Positions 1 to 9,519 of a stretch of DNA of 33,267 nt are shown piece by piece. Source of the stretch: Chloroflexota bacterium (GTDB taxonomy: Bacteria > Chloroflexota > Limnocylindria > QHBO01); the NCBI GenBank assembly GCA_003243965.1, contig QHBO01000043.1:1-33267 (forward strand). Reading direction: 5' to 3'. Position 1 is the first letter of the stretch; each line of letters begins with the position of its first letter. The notes under the pieces are model-generated. The model was not told the origin of the DNA. It worked only from the letters and a program-made list of their open reading frames with translations, and did not search any database. A program made the position numbers and the translations under genes.

Positions 1-110
1 CGGGGGCCGTCCACCCCATCAGGTATGGAGGCACATCACGCAGCAGGGCATCATCTCGCTGCCTGAACGCGTAGCACCCAGGACGCCGCGCGCTGCTGAA
101 GCTAACCAAG

Positions 111-325
111 CTGCCGAAAGATCAGACGCAAGCAGCCTTGATTGATCTCCCCCAAGTGTTTGCTAATGCCAACGACCACGTGATCAATTCCACAAAGATC
201 GTGAGATTACGGCGGAGGATTTGCCCGCTCCCTTGAGCGATGCGATGGCAGCTAATCCGCCCAAGGTGAAGAAGCTGCCAAACGATGCTTCGCCGAAAAT
301 CCCTGCGGGGTTCCGATGTGGTTAG
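111..325 (+). pseudogene. Decayed coding remnant, possibly PQQ-type sugar dehydrogenase N-terminus
   Basis: Two plus-strand reading frames join into one protein-like stretch with a frameshift near 200. The first frame (from 111) reads through LPKDQTQAALIDLP and ANANDHVINSTKIV; the second (203-325) continues EITAEDLPAPLSDAMAANPP and ends PKIPAGF before a stop at 323. The proline-rich second part weakly recalls the segment before the propeller in PQQ-dependent sorbosone/sugar dehydrogenases, from memory only. No start, RBS or downstream continuation is visible, so this is at most a broken fragment. The rest of 1-445 shows no gene. Confidence 0.3.
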
Positions 326-445
326 TGGCCGAGGACGTCTGAAAATATGGTAAAAGTGATCGATGACATGGATCTGGTCGCCAGAAGAGGGCATCCGCGG
401 AACTTAGAGTTTGCGCGCCGTTGGTAACGATTCGCAATCATTGTT

Positions 446-1024
446 GTGGTGAAAGGTTTGGTACGCGCGCCCCGCTCTTACTTTATCGAAGGCTACGCCA
501 TCGTCTCTTCCGACGGCATGATCGCCGATGCGGACGGCACGATGGATGCGCTGAAATTCGACGCCGATAAGCAGTACTTTCTGGCATCGCTCGATGCCGC
601 CGCTGCCGTGGTGCACGGCCGTCATTCTTCGGAGAGGAGGCTCGGAGCAGCGCGCAGCCATCGGTTGGTCCTTACCCGCAGGATTGCTGCCTTAGCCCGC
701 GATCCGCGGAACTCCAGGGCGTTGTTGTGGAATCCGGCGGGTGCGTCTCTCGAAGTTGCCTTGTGCGCGCTCGACGTGCCGCATGGCGTGCTCGCCGTCA
801 TCGGCGGTACCGACGTGTTCGGCCTATTCCTCGAAATCGGCTACGACTCGTTTCATCTCTCACGCGCGAAAAACGTGCGGCTCCCCGGTGGACGAATGTT
901 GTTTCCGGAGGTCCGGCACGAGGTCACTCCAGAGGAGATGCTTGCTAGCCGCGGCCTCAAGCCCGGCCCCGAGCAAGTGCTCGACGCGGCCGCCGGTGTC
1001 ACCCTTGTTACCTGGAGCCGCTGA
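446..1024 (+). CDS. Dihydrofolate reductase / RibD C-terminal-like family protein
   Basis: The 192-residue product has an N-terminal strand motif EGYAIVSSDGMIADADG, then VVHGRHS, a central LLWNPAGAS segment, the GVLAVIGGTDVFGLFL nucleotide-binding turn, and a C-terminal half with LSRAKNVRLPGGR. This arrangement is typical of the RibD_C/DHFR-like superfamily as found in Rhizobiales; those proteins are NAD(P)H-dependent reductases, mostly uncharacterised. It is probably not the housekeeping FolA, since the order of motifs fits the RibD_C-like group better. The start taken is GTG at 446, which begins a GTG GTG pair; no ATG or good ribosome binding site lies upstream, so the first dozen residues are uncertain. 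It stands alone, followed by an IS30 remnant. Superfamily is fairly secure; substrate is unknown. Confidence 0.72.
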   Translation: MVKGLVRAPRSYFIEGYAIVSSDGMIADADGTMDALKFDADKQYFLASLDAAAAVVHGRHSSERRLGAARSHRLVLTRRIAALARDPRNSRALLWNPAGASLEVALCALDVPHGVLAVIGGTDVFGLFLEIGYDSFHLSRAKNVRLPGGRMLFPEVRHEVTPEEMLASRGLKPGPEQVLDAAAGVTLVTWSR

Positions 1025-1046
1025 GACAGTGCCTGTTGCAAATGAT

Positions 1047-1344
1047 CTAAAATTCGGGCGTCCATCCTTCCGCGAGTTGGTCGCGAACGCAGGTCTGAAA
1101 GACTTTGTCTTTCTCGATCACCGCTTCACGCCGCGTCTTTCTCGATCACCGCTTCACGCCGCCTGCGGATTTGGTAGGCTCCGGCGGCGTAAAGCGGCGC
1201 GTAGCGCCCGCTCGGCATCCTGTTGCGACACAGCTCCCGAATCATGGTGGATTTCGCTCGGCCAAGGGCATCGGCGATGGCGCCGATCGATCGGCCCGCT
1301 ATGCGCAGAATGCCGTCATCAGTTCGACGATGGAGTGTGTCCAA
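1047..1344 (-). pseudogene. IS30-family transposase, N-terminal remnant
   Basis: Minus-strand reading gives the IS30 helix-turn-helix GRSIGAIADALGRAKSTMIR, followed by RNRMPSGRYAPLYAAGAYQ and RRREAVIEKD. After a 28-bp tandem duplication the reading resumes in another frame as RDQLAEGWTPE and stops at 1047-1049; in intact IS30 transposases this leads into PEQIAG and the DDE domain. Only about 90 of the usual 330-400 residues remain, with no catalytic core and no terminal repeats found. It is a dead fragment. Confidence 0.75.
1107..1162. repeat. Perfect 28-bp tandem duplication
   Basis: Positions 1107-1134 and 1135-1162 are identical 28-base copies placed head to tail, beginning GTCTTTCTCG and ending CACGCCGC. 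They lie inside the IS30 remnant. Because 28 is not a multiple of three, the duplication shifts the reading frame between the VIEKD and the AEGWTPE segments, and so is one of the lesions of that gene. Confidence 0.95.
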
Positions 1345-1571
1345 TCGAGCTTCTCGGTTGTTTTGTCGCTCAAGTCATCGAGCACTGCGGCGACATCCAC
1401 GGATGGCCCCGGCGCCCGCTGCCGATGATGAAGTCGGAACTGGCGCGGATGGCGCTGCGTTCGTCGTTCCGCTAGCTTGAGCAGAGGGCTCGCCCGTCAC
1501 TTTCCCGCTGACCTGTGTCTTGTTACCGCGCTCTGCTGCGATCGCACGACAGGACGAAGCCCGCAGTCAGC

Positions 1572-2096
1572 TCAGTATGGATAGGGCCGGCCGAACGGAA
1601 ACGGGGGCGGCTCGTCATCGCCAGCCGGGCCGTAGTAGCCGCCGAAGAACGGCGTTCCTGCTCCATCGACCGGGTTGAAGACGCCGTAGCGATAGCCCCG
1701 ATTCGACGGAATCCAGTCATTGTCGCGCACGGCGTCGGCGGCGATCGCAAAGAGGACGGGGTTTTGCCACGGCGGGCGCCGGTTGCGCAGGCGATTGCGC
1801 CAAGCGCCAATGCGATAGTGGATCGGCAGCGCATAAAAGCCGAGACCGCTGTCGGGATCGCCGACGAGGTCAGCAAAGCGGGTCCTGCGACTTCCAAAAA
1901 GGCCGTGAGCGCGAAGCCCATAGAGGTGCCGGCCTCCATGCCCGAGGCTGCGGATAAAGCTGCGGTGAAGCGTGCCGCTGACGTGCCAATAATGGACAAT
2001 TCCTTTGGACGGCGAGCGCGCCTGTGCGGCCGCGCCTGGCGCAATTGCGAAGGTCGTAACGATTGCAAGAAACCATGCTTTCCAGCCCCGGCGCAT
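1572..2096 (-). CDS. Exported protein of unknown function
   Basis: The 174-residue product begins with a convincing signal peptide: MRRGWK, a hydrophobic run WFLAIVTTFAIAPG, and a cleavage site after AAAQA. The mature part is rich in aromatic residues, arginine and glycine, with VHYWHVSG near the start, DPDSGLGFYALP in the middle and a proline/aromatic tail ending GRPYPY. The start is supported by GGGAGG about 8 bases upstream of the ATG at 2096. I recognise no family. Overlapping minus-strand frames cover the same DNA but lack a signal peptide and RBS. Its location between two fragments leaves open whether it is expressed. It is probably a periplasmic or outer-layer protein. Confidence 0.5.
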   Translation of the reverse strand: MRRGWKAWFLAIVTTFAIAPGAAAQARSPSKGIVHYWHVSGTLHRSFIRSLGHGGRHLYGLRAHGLFGSRRTRFADLVGDPDSGLGFYALPIHYRIGAWRNRLRNRRPPWQNPVLFAIAADAVRDNDWIPSNRGYRYGVFNPVDGAGTPFFGGYYGPAGDDEPPPFPFGRPYPY

Positions 2097-2285
2097 TGCC
2101 CTGACCTCCCGACATCTGCACTTCTAAGCGACATCCCATAATGAACGGGTAATCCACCTTTTCGTTCCACTGCCATCGCGCCGTAGGCGATCGAGCGGTG
2201 AAGCACAAGATTCCGGATCTGCTCGATCCGGCCTTCCGGAAGACCTTTGGCGAGCCGACGAAAACCGCATCGGAAACATCGCGTG

Positions 2286-2504
2286 CACGAGCAGCGGCGT
2301 GTTGCCGCCCACACGGTCCACCAGCTTCGTCTCGTCGACGATGACGATCATCCGATCGCTGGCGGTCGCCCCAACCTTTTCGCGCCGCAGCGCGCCGCCG
2401 AGGCCCTTGATCAGATCGAGCGTGCCGCACGCGACCTGATCGGCGCCGTCGATTGCAATATCGATGCGGCGATGCTCGGTGAAGCTCGTGAACGCCGCGT
2501 CCAT
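2286..2504 (-). pseudogene. rpiA: Ribose-5-phosphate isomerase A fragment
   Basis: Minus-strand translation contains the RpiA core: [32 protein letters not shown] and SDRMIVIVDETKLVDRVG. In RpiA these include the ribose-phosphate-binding Asp residues of the DGAD motif and the catalytic-site KGLGGAL loop with its acid and lysine neighbours. About 73 residues of the usual 220-235 remain: the N-terminal third is missing, and similarity stops after GGNTPLLV around 2286. The frame continues open to 2124 with unrelated residues. One end underlies the start of the oppositely oriented lhr gene, which places a rearrangement junction at about 2490-2510. Confidence 0.8.
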
Positions 2505-5500
2505 CTTTCATCCGGCGGTTGCCGCTTGGTTTGAGCGCCGATTCCCTGCGCCTACCGCGGCACAGACCGAAGCGTGGCCGGCGATCCGGGCTGGCAAACA
2601 CGTCCTGGTCGCCGCGCCGACCGGATCAGGCAAGACACTTGCCGCCTTCCTCGCCGCGATCGACAGCCTCGTGCGGCAAGGGCTCGATGGACGGCTCGAG
2701 GACGCAACGCAGGTCGTCTATGTCTCGCCGCTCAAGGCGCTGTCGAACGACATCGAGAGAAACCTGGAGGCTCCGCTTGCCGGCATCCGCGAGGCCTTGC
2801 GCGCGTGCGGTCCGCCCGACGTCGAAATCCGCTCCTTGGTGCGCACCGGCGATACGCCGCAGGGCGAACGCAACCAGATGCGCCGCCGGCCGCCGCATAT
2901 CCTCGTCACCACGCCGGAATCGCTTTACATTCTGCTGACTTCGGAGTCCGGCCGCGCCATGTTGGCAACGACCCGGACCGCGATCGTCGACGAGATCCAC
3001 GCCTTGGCGCCAAACAAGCGCGGAGCGCATCTATCGCTGTCGCTCGAGCGCTTGTCGGCGCTTTGCGGCGATCGCCTGCAGCGGGTGGGCTTGTCGGCGA
3101 CGCAGAAGCCGGTCGAGGAGATCGCGCACTTTTTGACTGGGGCTGGACCTAATGGCCTTGCAAGCGCCGGGTGCAAGATTATCGACGCCGGCCATCGCAG
3201 GGCGCGCGACCTCGCGATCGAGCTTCCCCCGTCGCCGCTCGAAGCCGTGATGGCGGGCGAAGTCCGGGAGCTGATCCATGACCGGCTCGCCCGGCTAATC
3301 GACGATCATCGCACGACCCTGATCTTCGTGAACACGCGCCGCATGGCCGAGCGAACGGCCCGCGCCTTGTCCGAGCGCTTGGGCACCGATCAGATTACCG
3401 CGCACCATGGCAGCATGGCCAAGGAGCAGAGGCGCGACGCCGAGCATCGTGTCAAGCATGGCCAGCTCAAAGCGCTTGTCGCAACCGCCTCGCTCGAACT
3501 CGGCATCGACATCGGCGATGTCGATTTGGTTTGCCAGCTCGGTTCCCCACGCTCGATCGCAAGTTTCCTGCAACGGGTTGGGCGCTCTGGACATGCGGTC
3601 GATGGTATCCCCGAAGGCCGCTTGTTCCCGCTCTCGCGCGATGATTTGGCCGAATGCGCGGCGCTGCTCGATAGTGTCCGTCGCGGTGAGCTCGATCAGC
3701 TTGCCATACCAGAACAGCCGCTCGATGTTCTGGCCCAGCAGATCGTCGCCGAAGTGGCGGCGCGCGAATGGCACGAGGATGAGCTCCTTGCCTTGCTGCG
3801 TCACGCCTGGCCCTATCGCAATCTGACACGCGCCGATTTTTTAGCCGTGGTTCTTATGCTCGCCGAGGGTTTCAGCACAAAGCGCGGCCGGCGCGGCGCA
3901 TTGATTCATCATGATGCGGTCAACCAAATGCTGCGCGGCCGGCGTGGCGCGCGGCTGACCGCGCTGACCTCCGGCGGCGCAATCCCCGACAACGCCGATT
4001 ACCGGGTGCTTCTCGATCCCGACAATCAGTTCATCGGCAGTGTGCACGAGGATTTTGCCGTCGAAAGCATGGCCGGGGATATTTTTCAACTCGGCAATCA
4101 ATCCTATCGTATCTTGCGCGTCGAGCGCGGTACTGTCCGCGTCGCCGATGCACATGGCATGCCGCCAACCATTCCATTCTGGCTTGGCGAAGCGCCGGGG
4201 CGCACGGATGAGCTGTCGCAATCGGTATCCCGGCTGCGGGCGGAGATTGCCGCGCTGTTGTTGCGCGATGGCGCCGGGGAGGGCGCCTTGCATTGGCTTT
4301 GCGGGGAGGTCGGTTTGGCCGAGGTCCCCGCAGCGGAACTCGTTGAATACCTTGCTGTGAGCTATGCGGCCTTGGGCTGTCTGCCGACGCAAGACACCTT
4401 GGTCTTCGAGCGTTTCTTTGACGAATCCGGCGGCATGCAGCTCGTCATCCATTCGCCGTTTGGCAGCCGCATCAACCGGGCCTGGGGGCTCGCGCTGCGC
4501 AAGCGCTTTTGCCGCAAATTCAATTTCGAGCTGCAGGCGGCCGCGACGGACGACAATGTCCTGCTCTCGCTGACCGCCGCGCATAGCTTCGAGCTGGCCG
4601 ACGTGCAGCGGTACTTGCATTCGACGAATGTGCGGACCATGCTGATCCAAGCATTGCTCGACGCGCCGATGTTTCTGACGCGTTGGCGTTGGGTTGCCGG
4701 TACGGCTCTTGCGCTGCCGCGCTTTCGAGGTGGCAGGAAAGTTCCGGCTTACCTCGCGCGGATGGACGCCGAGGACCTTGTCGGGGCCGTATTTCCCGAC
4801 CAGCTCGCCTGCGCCGAGAACCTCGTTGGCGAGCGCGAAATTCCCAATCATCCCCTGGTCCGCCAAACGATCGCCGACTGCCTCACCGAGGCAATGGATA
4901 TCGCGGGACTGGAACGGCTCCTGCGGCACATCGAATCGGGCGCAATTCAAGTTGTCGCGCGTGATCTGACCTCGCCTTCGCCGCTTGCGCTGGAAGTGCT
5001 CTCGGCACGGCCGTACGCTTTTCTGGACGACGCACCTCTGGAAGAGCGCCGCGCCCAGGCCGTCATGGCGAGGCGTTGGCTGGAGCCAGAGACCGCCGCC
5101 GACCTTGGCCGGCTCGATCCCGAAGTGATCGCGCGGGTTCGCGCCGAGGCCTGGCCCGATGCCGCAAACGCCGACGAATTGCATGACGCCCTGGCGTGGC
5201 TCGGATTCCTGACCGAGGATGAAGCCCAGAAGGAACCGGGCTGGACCGATTGGCTTTCCGAGCTTGGACGCCAGAGACGCGCCGCACGCATATTTGTGCC
5301 GCAAGCGACACTGTGGATCGCGGCCGAGCGCTTGCGGCAGTTCGCCGCCCTATGGCCAGGAGTAAGGCTCGAACACGCGATTGTCGCGCCCGAAGGCCAT
5401 GCCGGACAGGACTGGTTGCCGGAGCTGGCCCTGATCGAGATCGTGCGTGGGAGGCTCGAGGGTCAGGGGCCCGCCACGGTCGCCACGGTCGCCGCGCTCG

Positions 5501-6912
5501 CGGTTCTGCTTGGTCTCGAGTGCGGCCCTGTCCTGGCCGCGCTCGGAGCGCTCGAAGCGGAAGGCTTTGCTCTGCGCGGTCACTTCACACCGGCGACCAT
5601 TGCGGAAGAATGGTGCGACCGCCGGCTGCTCGCGAGAATCCACCACTATACGGTCAAGCGGCTGCGTGCCGAGATCGAGCCCGTCTCCACACGTGATTTC
5701 CTGCGCTGCCTGCTCGCTTGGCAGCGGCTTACACTGAACACGCGTATGGAAGGACCAGATGCACTCCAGACAATTGTGGAGCAGCTCGAGGGTTTCGAGG
5801 CGCCAGCCGGCGCGTGGGAGACCGAGATTCTGCCGGCGCGCCTCGAAAACTACGACCCGGCTTGGCTCGACGATCAATGCTTGGCCGGGCACATCGCGTG
5901 GGCCCGGCTGCGACCAACCAGCGAGCGGCTGAATGGCCGCGAGCGCACGACGGCGCTAGCGCCTCTCCGCACGACGCCAATTACTTTGCTCACCCGTCGT
6001 CACGCTCCGCTCTGGGCGTCCCTTTCGCCGGCTGGAGATAGCGTCGAGCCCAGCATCCGTGCGCAAGCGGTTGCCGGCTTCATGCGGGAGCACGGAGCAT
6101 CATTCTTCGACGAGCTGGTTGAAGGCACAGGCTTATTGCGGTCGCAAGTCGAGGAAGCGCTTGCCGAGCTCGTGGCAATTGGCGTCGTGAATTCGGACAG
6201 TTTTGGCGGGCTGCGCGCGCTGCTGGTGCCGTCTGACCAGCGCAGATCCAACGCGCTCAGTCACCGACGGCGGCGCACTGCGGCGTTCAACATGGAGCAC
6301 TCGGGCCGATGGGCATTCGTCCGCCGTATCCGGCCGACGCCGACGGGGCCGCATGCGGAAGCGGACGCCGTCGACCGTGTTGCACGCACGTTGTTGCTGC
6401 GTTACGGCGTTGTATTCCGGCGCCTCCTTGAGCGGGAGGCCGCTTGGTTGCCCCAGTGGCGGGATCTGCTGCGCGTTTATCGTAGGCTCGAGGCGCGCGG
6501 GGAAATTCGCGGCGGCCGTTTTGTCGCCGGCTTCGCGGGCGAGCAATTCGCGTTGCCCGAGGCGATCGGCATGTTGCGCGAGGTCCGGCGTGAGCCGCCC
6601 ACGGGCGCGACAGTGTCGCTATCGGGTGCCGATCCGCTCAATCTCGTAGGTATCCTGACCCCAGGGGCGAAGCTGCCCGCGCTAACCGGCAGCCGGCTCC
6701 TGTACCGGGACGGTTTTCCAATAGCGTTGCTGGCAAGCGGCGAAGTGCAATTTCTCGAGAAGCTCGATGCCGGCAGTGAGTGGACGCTCCGGAAGGTCTT
6801 GTTGGTGAGCCCGTCGCCTGGTCCCGACAGAAATCTCCCGCGCAAGCATGTTGTGGCGGGCGCGGGTAGGGGAGGTCGCCTCGGCTTCCGGAGAGTGCAC
6901 CCAACGGCCTGA
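2464..6912 (+). CDS. lhr: Lhr-type large DEAD/DEAH helicase
   Basis: The 1,482-residue protein is a superfamily 2 helicase of the Lhr (large helicase-related) group, 3'-5' translocases of the cytoplasm linked to DNA repair. Visible motifs are Walker A APTGSGKT at residues 51-58, [11 protein letters not shown] at 86-96, TTPESLY at 149-155, DEIH at 176-179, LSAT at 210-213, a C-terminal RecA domain with [13 protein letters not shown], and motif [10 protein letters not shown] near 369. The Lhr-specific winged-helix and C-terminal regions follow to near the usual length (E. coli Lhr is about 1,538 residues). The start is unclear: ATG 2464 has no RBS and lies within antisense rpiA sequence; GTG at 2479 or 2488 is possible, since homology starts around FHPAVAAWF. 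The last 40 residues after LRKVLLV look atypical and may reflect a frameshift. The core is intact. Confidence 0.9.
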   Translation: MRRCSVKLVNAASIFHPAVAAWFERRFPAPTAAQTEAWPAIRAGKHVLVAAPTGSGKTLAAFLAAIDSLVRQGLDGRLEDATQVVYVSPLKALSNDIERNLEAPLAGIREALRACGPPDVEIRSLVRTGDTPQGERNQMRRRPPHILVTTPESLYILLTSESGRAMLATTRTAIVDEIHALAPNKRGAHLSLSLERLSALCGDRLQRVGLSATQKPVEEIAHFLTGAGPNGLASAGCKIIDAGHRRARDLAIELPPSPLEAVMAGEVRELIHDRLARLIDDHRTTLIFVNTRRMAERTARALSERLGTDQITAHHGSMAKEQRRDAEHRVKHGQLKALVATASLELGIDIGDVDLVCQLGSPRSIASFLQRVGRSGHAVDGIPEGRLFPLSRDDLAECAALLDSVRRGELDQLAIPEQPLDVLAQQIVAEVAAREWHEDELLALLRHAWPYRNLTRADFLAVVLMLAEGFSTKRGRRGALIHHDAVNQMLRGRRGARLTALTSGGAIPDNADYRVLLDPDNQFIGSVHEDFAVESMAGDIFQLGNQSYRILRVERGTVRVADAHGMPPTIPFWLGEAPGRTDELSQSVSRLRAEIAALLLRDGAGEGALHWLCGEVGLAEVPAAELVEYLAVSYAALGCLPTQDTLVFERFFDESGGMQLVIHSPFGSRINRAWGLALRKRFCRKFNFELQAAATDDNVLLSLTAAHSFELADVQRYLHSTNVRTMLIQALLDAPMFLTRWRWVAGTALALPRFRGGRKVPAYLARMDAEDLVGAVFPDQLACAENLVGEREIPNHPLVRQTIADCLTEAMDIAGLERLLRHIESGAIQVVARDLTSPSPLALEVLSARPYAFLDDAPLEERRAQAVMARRWLEPETAADLGRLDPEVIARVRAEAWPDAANADELHDALAWLGFLTEDEAQKEPGWTDWLSELGRQRRAARIFVPQATLWIAAERLRQFAALWPGVRLEHAIVAPEGHAGQDWLPELALIEIVRGRLEGQGPATVATVAALAVLLGLECGPVLAALGALEAEGFALRGHFTPATIAEEWCDRRLLARIHHYTVKRLRAEIEPVSTRDFLRCLLAWQRLTLNTRMEGPDALQTIVEQLEGFEAPAGAWETEILPARLENYDPAWLDDQCLAGHIAWARLRPTSERLNGRERTTALAPLRTTPITLLTRRHAPLWASLSPAGDSVEPSIRAQAVAGFMREHGASFFDELVEGTGLLRSQVEEALAELVAIGVVNSDSFGGLRALLVPSDQRRSNALSHRRRRTAAFNMEHSGRWAFVRRIRPTPTGPHAEADAVDRVARTLLLRYGVVFRRLLEREAAWLPQWRDLLRVYRRLEARGEIRGGRFVAGFAGEQFALPEAIGMLREVRREPPTGATVSLSGADPLNLVGILTPGAKLPALTGSRLLYRDGFPIALLASGEVQFLEKLDAGSEWTLRKVLLVSPSPGPDRNLPRKHVVAGAGRGGRLGFRRVHPTA

Positions 6913-6934
6913 ACAGTCCGCGATACCGGCGCAC

Positions 6935-7105
6935 TTATCCAGCGATAGACTGCGTCTCCTCAATCCGCAGGGCGGTTTCTGGATCGGCGGCCGTGGCGGC
7001 TTTGTCAGCGGGTCGGGTCGCACGCCGCCGCATTGCCTTCGATTGCTTAAGCCGGTAGCTCTCGCCTTCAAGTATTCCGACAAAGCAACATTCACTTTTC
7101 GCAAG
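6935..7105 (-). pseudogene. Possible IS21 IstB-like C-terminal remnant
   Basis: Minus-strand reading from 7105 gives LAKSECCFVGILEGESYRLK followed by QSKAMRRRATRPADKAA and a stop at 6935. The short GESYRLKQSKA motif recalls the C-terminal tail of some IstB-type ATP-binding transposition helpers (HILEFxGESYRxxQ pattern). No Walker motifs or start are present, so it is at best a tail fragment. Together with its flanks it fills most of the gap between lhr and the next gene. Confidence 0.35.
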
Positions 7106-7162
7106 CCTGGCAGCGCCCGATCCGGAGCCAAGCGGATAAGTAGGACCTGCTTGGCGCCTCGT

Positions 7163-7438
7163 TCAGTATCTATCATACCCACTGCGCTGCCCATCTCCGC
7201 CACGCCGTTCGTAGCTCGATCGGCCTTCGGAGTCGTCGCTACGGTCATAGCTGTTCCGCTTGTGTATTCCATACGCACAACCAGCGGCGGCTCCCAAGCC
7301 GCCATGCCCGACAAAGTGGCCAACTATTCCGCCGACAATCGCACCTCTAACGCAACCGCCCGGTCGTGCATCAGCTTGACCTAAGCTTGCAATGGCGGCA
7401 AGGACAAGGATGGTCGAAACGAGAAACAACTTTTTCAT
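7163..7438 (-). CDS. Small exported glycine-zipper protein
   Basis: This 91-residue protein starts at ATG 7438, preceded by a strong AGAAGGAG about 7 bases upstream; the reading frame is open further up but that RBS fixes the start. Residues 1-25 are a classic signal peptide (MKKLFLV, hydrophobic core, cleavage after GQADA). Then comes a Gly-zipper stretch, CVRGAIVGGIVGHFVGHGG and LGAAAGCAYG, which could pack a membrane hairpin. The tail is hydrophilic and rich in Ser, Arg, Asp and Tyr (RSSYERRGG). Similar small proteins are common in Rhizobiales, with no assigned function. The start and export signal are well supported; location beyond the inner membrane is inferred. Confidence 0.75.
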   Translation of the reverse strand: MKKLFLVSTILVLAAIASLGQADARPGGCVRGAIVGGIVGHFVGHGGLGAAAGCAYGIHKRNSYDRSDDSEGRSSYERRGGDGQRSGYDRY

Positions 7439-7596
7439 GGATGACTCCTTCTGAGAACCCAACTGTTCGCGCGAGAATTGGTTCAATTGCGTCGAGAACA
7501 GAACCGCAATGTGATAGAGACCATGATCGAGCGGTCTGCGAGTTGGGCTTTTTTGATTGCGTGTTTGCTGCAAGCGATTGCGTCGACGGATAAATG

Positions 7597-7617
7597 ACAC
7601 CGGCATTAATTGCCGGT
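7597..7617. repeat. Perfect 8-bp stem hairpin in an otherwise empty spacer
   Basis: CACCGGCA, loop TTAAT, TGCCGGTG form a perfect inverted repeat. There is no T-tract on either side, so it is not a clear rho-independent terminator. It sits in the 338-base spacer 7439-7776 between the small exported protein and the aldo/keto reductase fragment, where I see no other feature. Confidence 0.5.
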
Positions 7618-7776
7618 GCTACAAGCCCTATAAAACTTATTGAGCGAGCGCCGCGCTCCGAGGCCGCTGCCGGCGCGACGCGCACGGTGGGTCGTTCGGC
7701 CTGCCAATTCATCAAAGCCAACGAGAAACGAATTGCGACTTTTGTGGCCGGCACAGGCCGCGCATTTGGGGGGACA

Positions 7777-7932
7777 GTGAGTACACGCAGGTTGGGAAAT
7801 TCAGACCCGAACATCATGCCGGTTGGATTCGGTGCTTGGGCCATTGGTGGCATCGGCTACGACTTTGCTTGGGGCAAGCAGGACGACGCGGACTCGATTG
7901 CCGCGATCCATCGCTCGCTTGAGCTGGGAGTG
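7777..7932 (+). pseudogene. Aldo/keto reductase, N-terminal fragment
   Basis: From GTG 7777 the frame reads STRRLGNSD, then MPVGFGAWAIGGIGYDF, WGKQDDADSIAAIH and RSLELGV, which is the first strand and helix of an aldo/keto reductase barrel. Intact members continue NWIDTAAVYG with the catalytic Asp and Tyr; here similarity ends abruptly after LELGV at 7932 and unrelated residues follow. About 52 of some 330 residues survive, so the active site is absent. A purine-rich GGGGGGA lies just before the GTG. Confidence 0.75.
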
Positions 7933-8027
7933 GTGGCGACATCGCCGAGAGTCACGCTCGGCGGCTGCGCTGACCCACGAACGTTTGCTTTTCGACGCAA
8001 ATACCAGCCAGAGGCCGCTTCAGCGGC

Positions 8028-8186
8028 ATCGAGTCGAACGAGGTTTTTCGTCGTTTGGTCGAGAATGAGCGCGATATTTTGCGGCTTGTCCTCGATACGT
8101 TCGAGGGACTCAAAATGACTTACCCCAAAACGAGCGCAAAGCGCCGAAAGGAATTGCAGTCGATCTGGAAGCGGCTCGCGAAGTGA
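8028..8186 (+). pseudogene. Probable polyphosphate kinase 2 C-terminal fragment
   Basis: The frame ending at TGA 8184-8186 reads LRLVLDTFEGLKMTYPKTSA and KRRKELQSIWKRLAK. The pattern VLDxxxxLKxxYPKTxxxRRKELQxIRxxL is what I recall from the last helix of PPK2-family polyphosphate:nucleotide phosphotransferases. The kinase core with Walker motifs is not upstream; the DNA between 7933 and 8028 does not continue the fold. The family call rests on a 40-residue tail and is tentative. Confidence 0.45.
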
Positions 8187-8302
8187 GATCTTGAGTGCGC
8201 TGGCTCAAGAAGGCCAATAACACACCAGCCCAGTACTGCGTCTGCTCTTGTCGAGGGGTCGGCGGGGTCGCGGACCGTTTCAACAGCCCTTTGCGGCCGC
8301 TA

Positions 8303-9493
8303 TCAGGAAAGACTATGTGGGAACAATGCCCAGGTATGGTGAGCGATCTGCTCGTCTTCCTGCGAGGCGAGAACGAGCACCGGGCAGCGCGATGCAGGAT
8401 CGTTGATGGGATTGTTCGCAGACCGGTTCCGAGCTTCGTCGAGGGTGACGCCGATCCACGACAAGCCGCCGCAGATTGCAGCGCGTGCTTCCCCATCATT
8501 TTCTCCAATGCCGCCGGTGAAGACGATCATGTCGACTCCATCAAGCGCAGCGATCATCGCGGCCATCTGCTTGCGCACGGAATAGCAGAACATTTGGACG
8601 GCGAGCCGTGCATCGGCGTTTGACGAAGCGGCTTCATGCAGGCGCCGCATGTCGCTGCCAACTCCCGAAATTCCCAGAAGGCCGGAACGGTGATCGACCA
8701 GCTCTTCGAGCATGGCCGCATCGAACTTCTTTTCACGCATCAGATAGATCAGAACGCCGGGATCGAGATCGCCGCTGCGCGTGCCCATGATCACCCCGCC
8801 GGTCGGGGTCAATCCCATGCTGGTGTCGATCGATTTACCGCCTTTGACCGCAGTGACGCTTGCGCCATTGCCGAGATGGGCGATTACCAGGCGGTTCGGC
8901 AGATCGTTTCCAAGTTGGTGCACGATCGATTCGCACGAAAGGCCGTGAAACCCGTAGCGTTGGATACCCTCCAATTGCAATTCCTTGGAGATCGGAAGGA
9001 CACGTGCGACCTCCGGCATTGCGGCGTGAAAGGTGGTGTCGAAACACGCCATCTGCGGAAGCCCTGGAAAATGCCGCTGTGCGAAACGGATCACCGACAG
9101 AGCCGATGGAGTATGCAGCGGCGCGAAGGCCGTAGCAGCTTCAACTTGCCGTAGGACCGAATCATCAATGAGGCAATGCCGCCGGAGCTTCGGTCCGCCA
9201 TGCACGATTCGATGCCCGATGGCAGCCGGTGCCGGCATTTTGGAGTCGGCAAGAACTCTTCCGATGTGGATGATCGCTTCCCGTTGGCTGGGAATGGATA
9301 CTGTCTCGGAGAGCAACACATTTTCGCGCGAAATTTGTGCGTAGAATTTCCCCTTTTTGTCGCCGATCGACTCAGCCTCGCCGGAGAGCAGCATTTCGGT
9401 CCGTGAAGATACGGCGCGGTACAATCCGAATTTGAGCGATGAAGAGCCACTGTTCAGCGCGAGTACAGTCAACGCTGGTTTAGCATCCGTCAT
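8303..9493 (-). CDS. ackA: Acetate kinase
   Basis: AckA catalyses acetyl phosphate + ADP to acetate + ATP in the cytoplasm. The 396-residue product carries the ASKHA signature VLALNSGSSSLKF near the N-terminus, the conserved FDTTFH loop, RYGFHGLS, HLGNGASVTAVKGGKSIDTS, the GVIMGTRSGDLDPG loop and a C-terminal FTGGIGEND. Length matches the family. I take ATG 9493, which gives a MTDAKPALTVLALN start and a 26-base gap to xfp; an in-frame TTG at 9532 would overlap the xfp stop. It lies directly downstream of xfp in the same orientation, so the acetyl phosphate made by phosphoketolase is its expected substrate. All key motifs are present and it appears functional. Confidence 0.97.
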   Translation of the reverse strand: MTDAKPALTVLALNSGSSSLKFGLYRAVSSRTEMLLSGEAESIGDKKGKFYAQISRENVLLSETVSIPSQREAIIHIGRVLADSKMPAPAAIGHRIVHGGPKLRRHCLIDDSVLRQVEAATAFAPLHTPSALSVIRFAQRHFPGLPQMACFDTTFHAAMPEVARVLPISKELQLEGIQRYGFHGLSCESIVHQLGNDLPNRLVIAHLGNGASVTAVKGGKSIDTSMGLTPTGGVIMGTRSGDLDPGVLIYLMREKKFDAAMLEELVDHRSGLLGISGVGSDMRRLHEAASSNADARLAVQMFCYSVRKQMAAMIAALDGVDMIVFTGGIGENDGEARAAICGGLSWIGVTLDEARNRSANNPINDPASRCPVLVLASQEDEQIAHHTWALFPHSLS

Positions 9494-9519
9494 GCCGTAT
9501 CCCGGCGGAAACAACGCGT

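Noticed and set aside
1523-2314. Alternative minus-strand protein overlapping the exported protein gene
   Set aside because: Lacks RBS and signal peptide and contains only low-complexity Arg/Ala sequence; the 1572-2096 frame has both start signals.
3841-5304. 487-codon minus-strand frame inside lhr
   Set aside because: No recognisable motif; lhr homology is continuous through this region.
6820-6912. Programmed frameshift at the end of lhr
   Set aside because: The last 40 residues look odd, but neither alternative frame gives a recognisable Lhr ending, so no shift site can be proposed.
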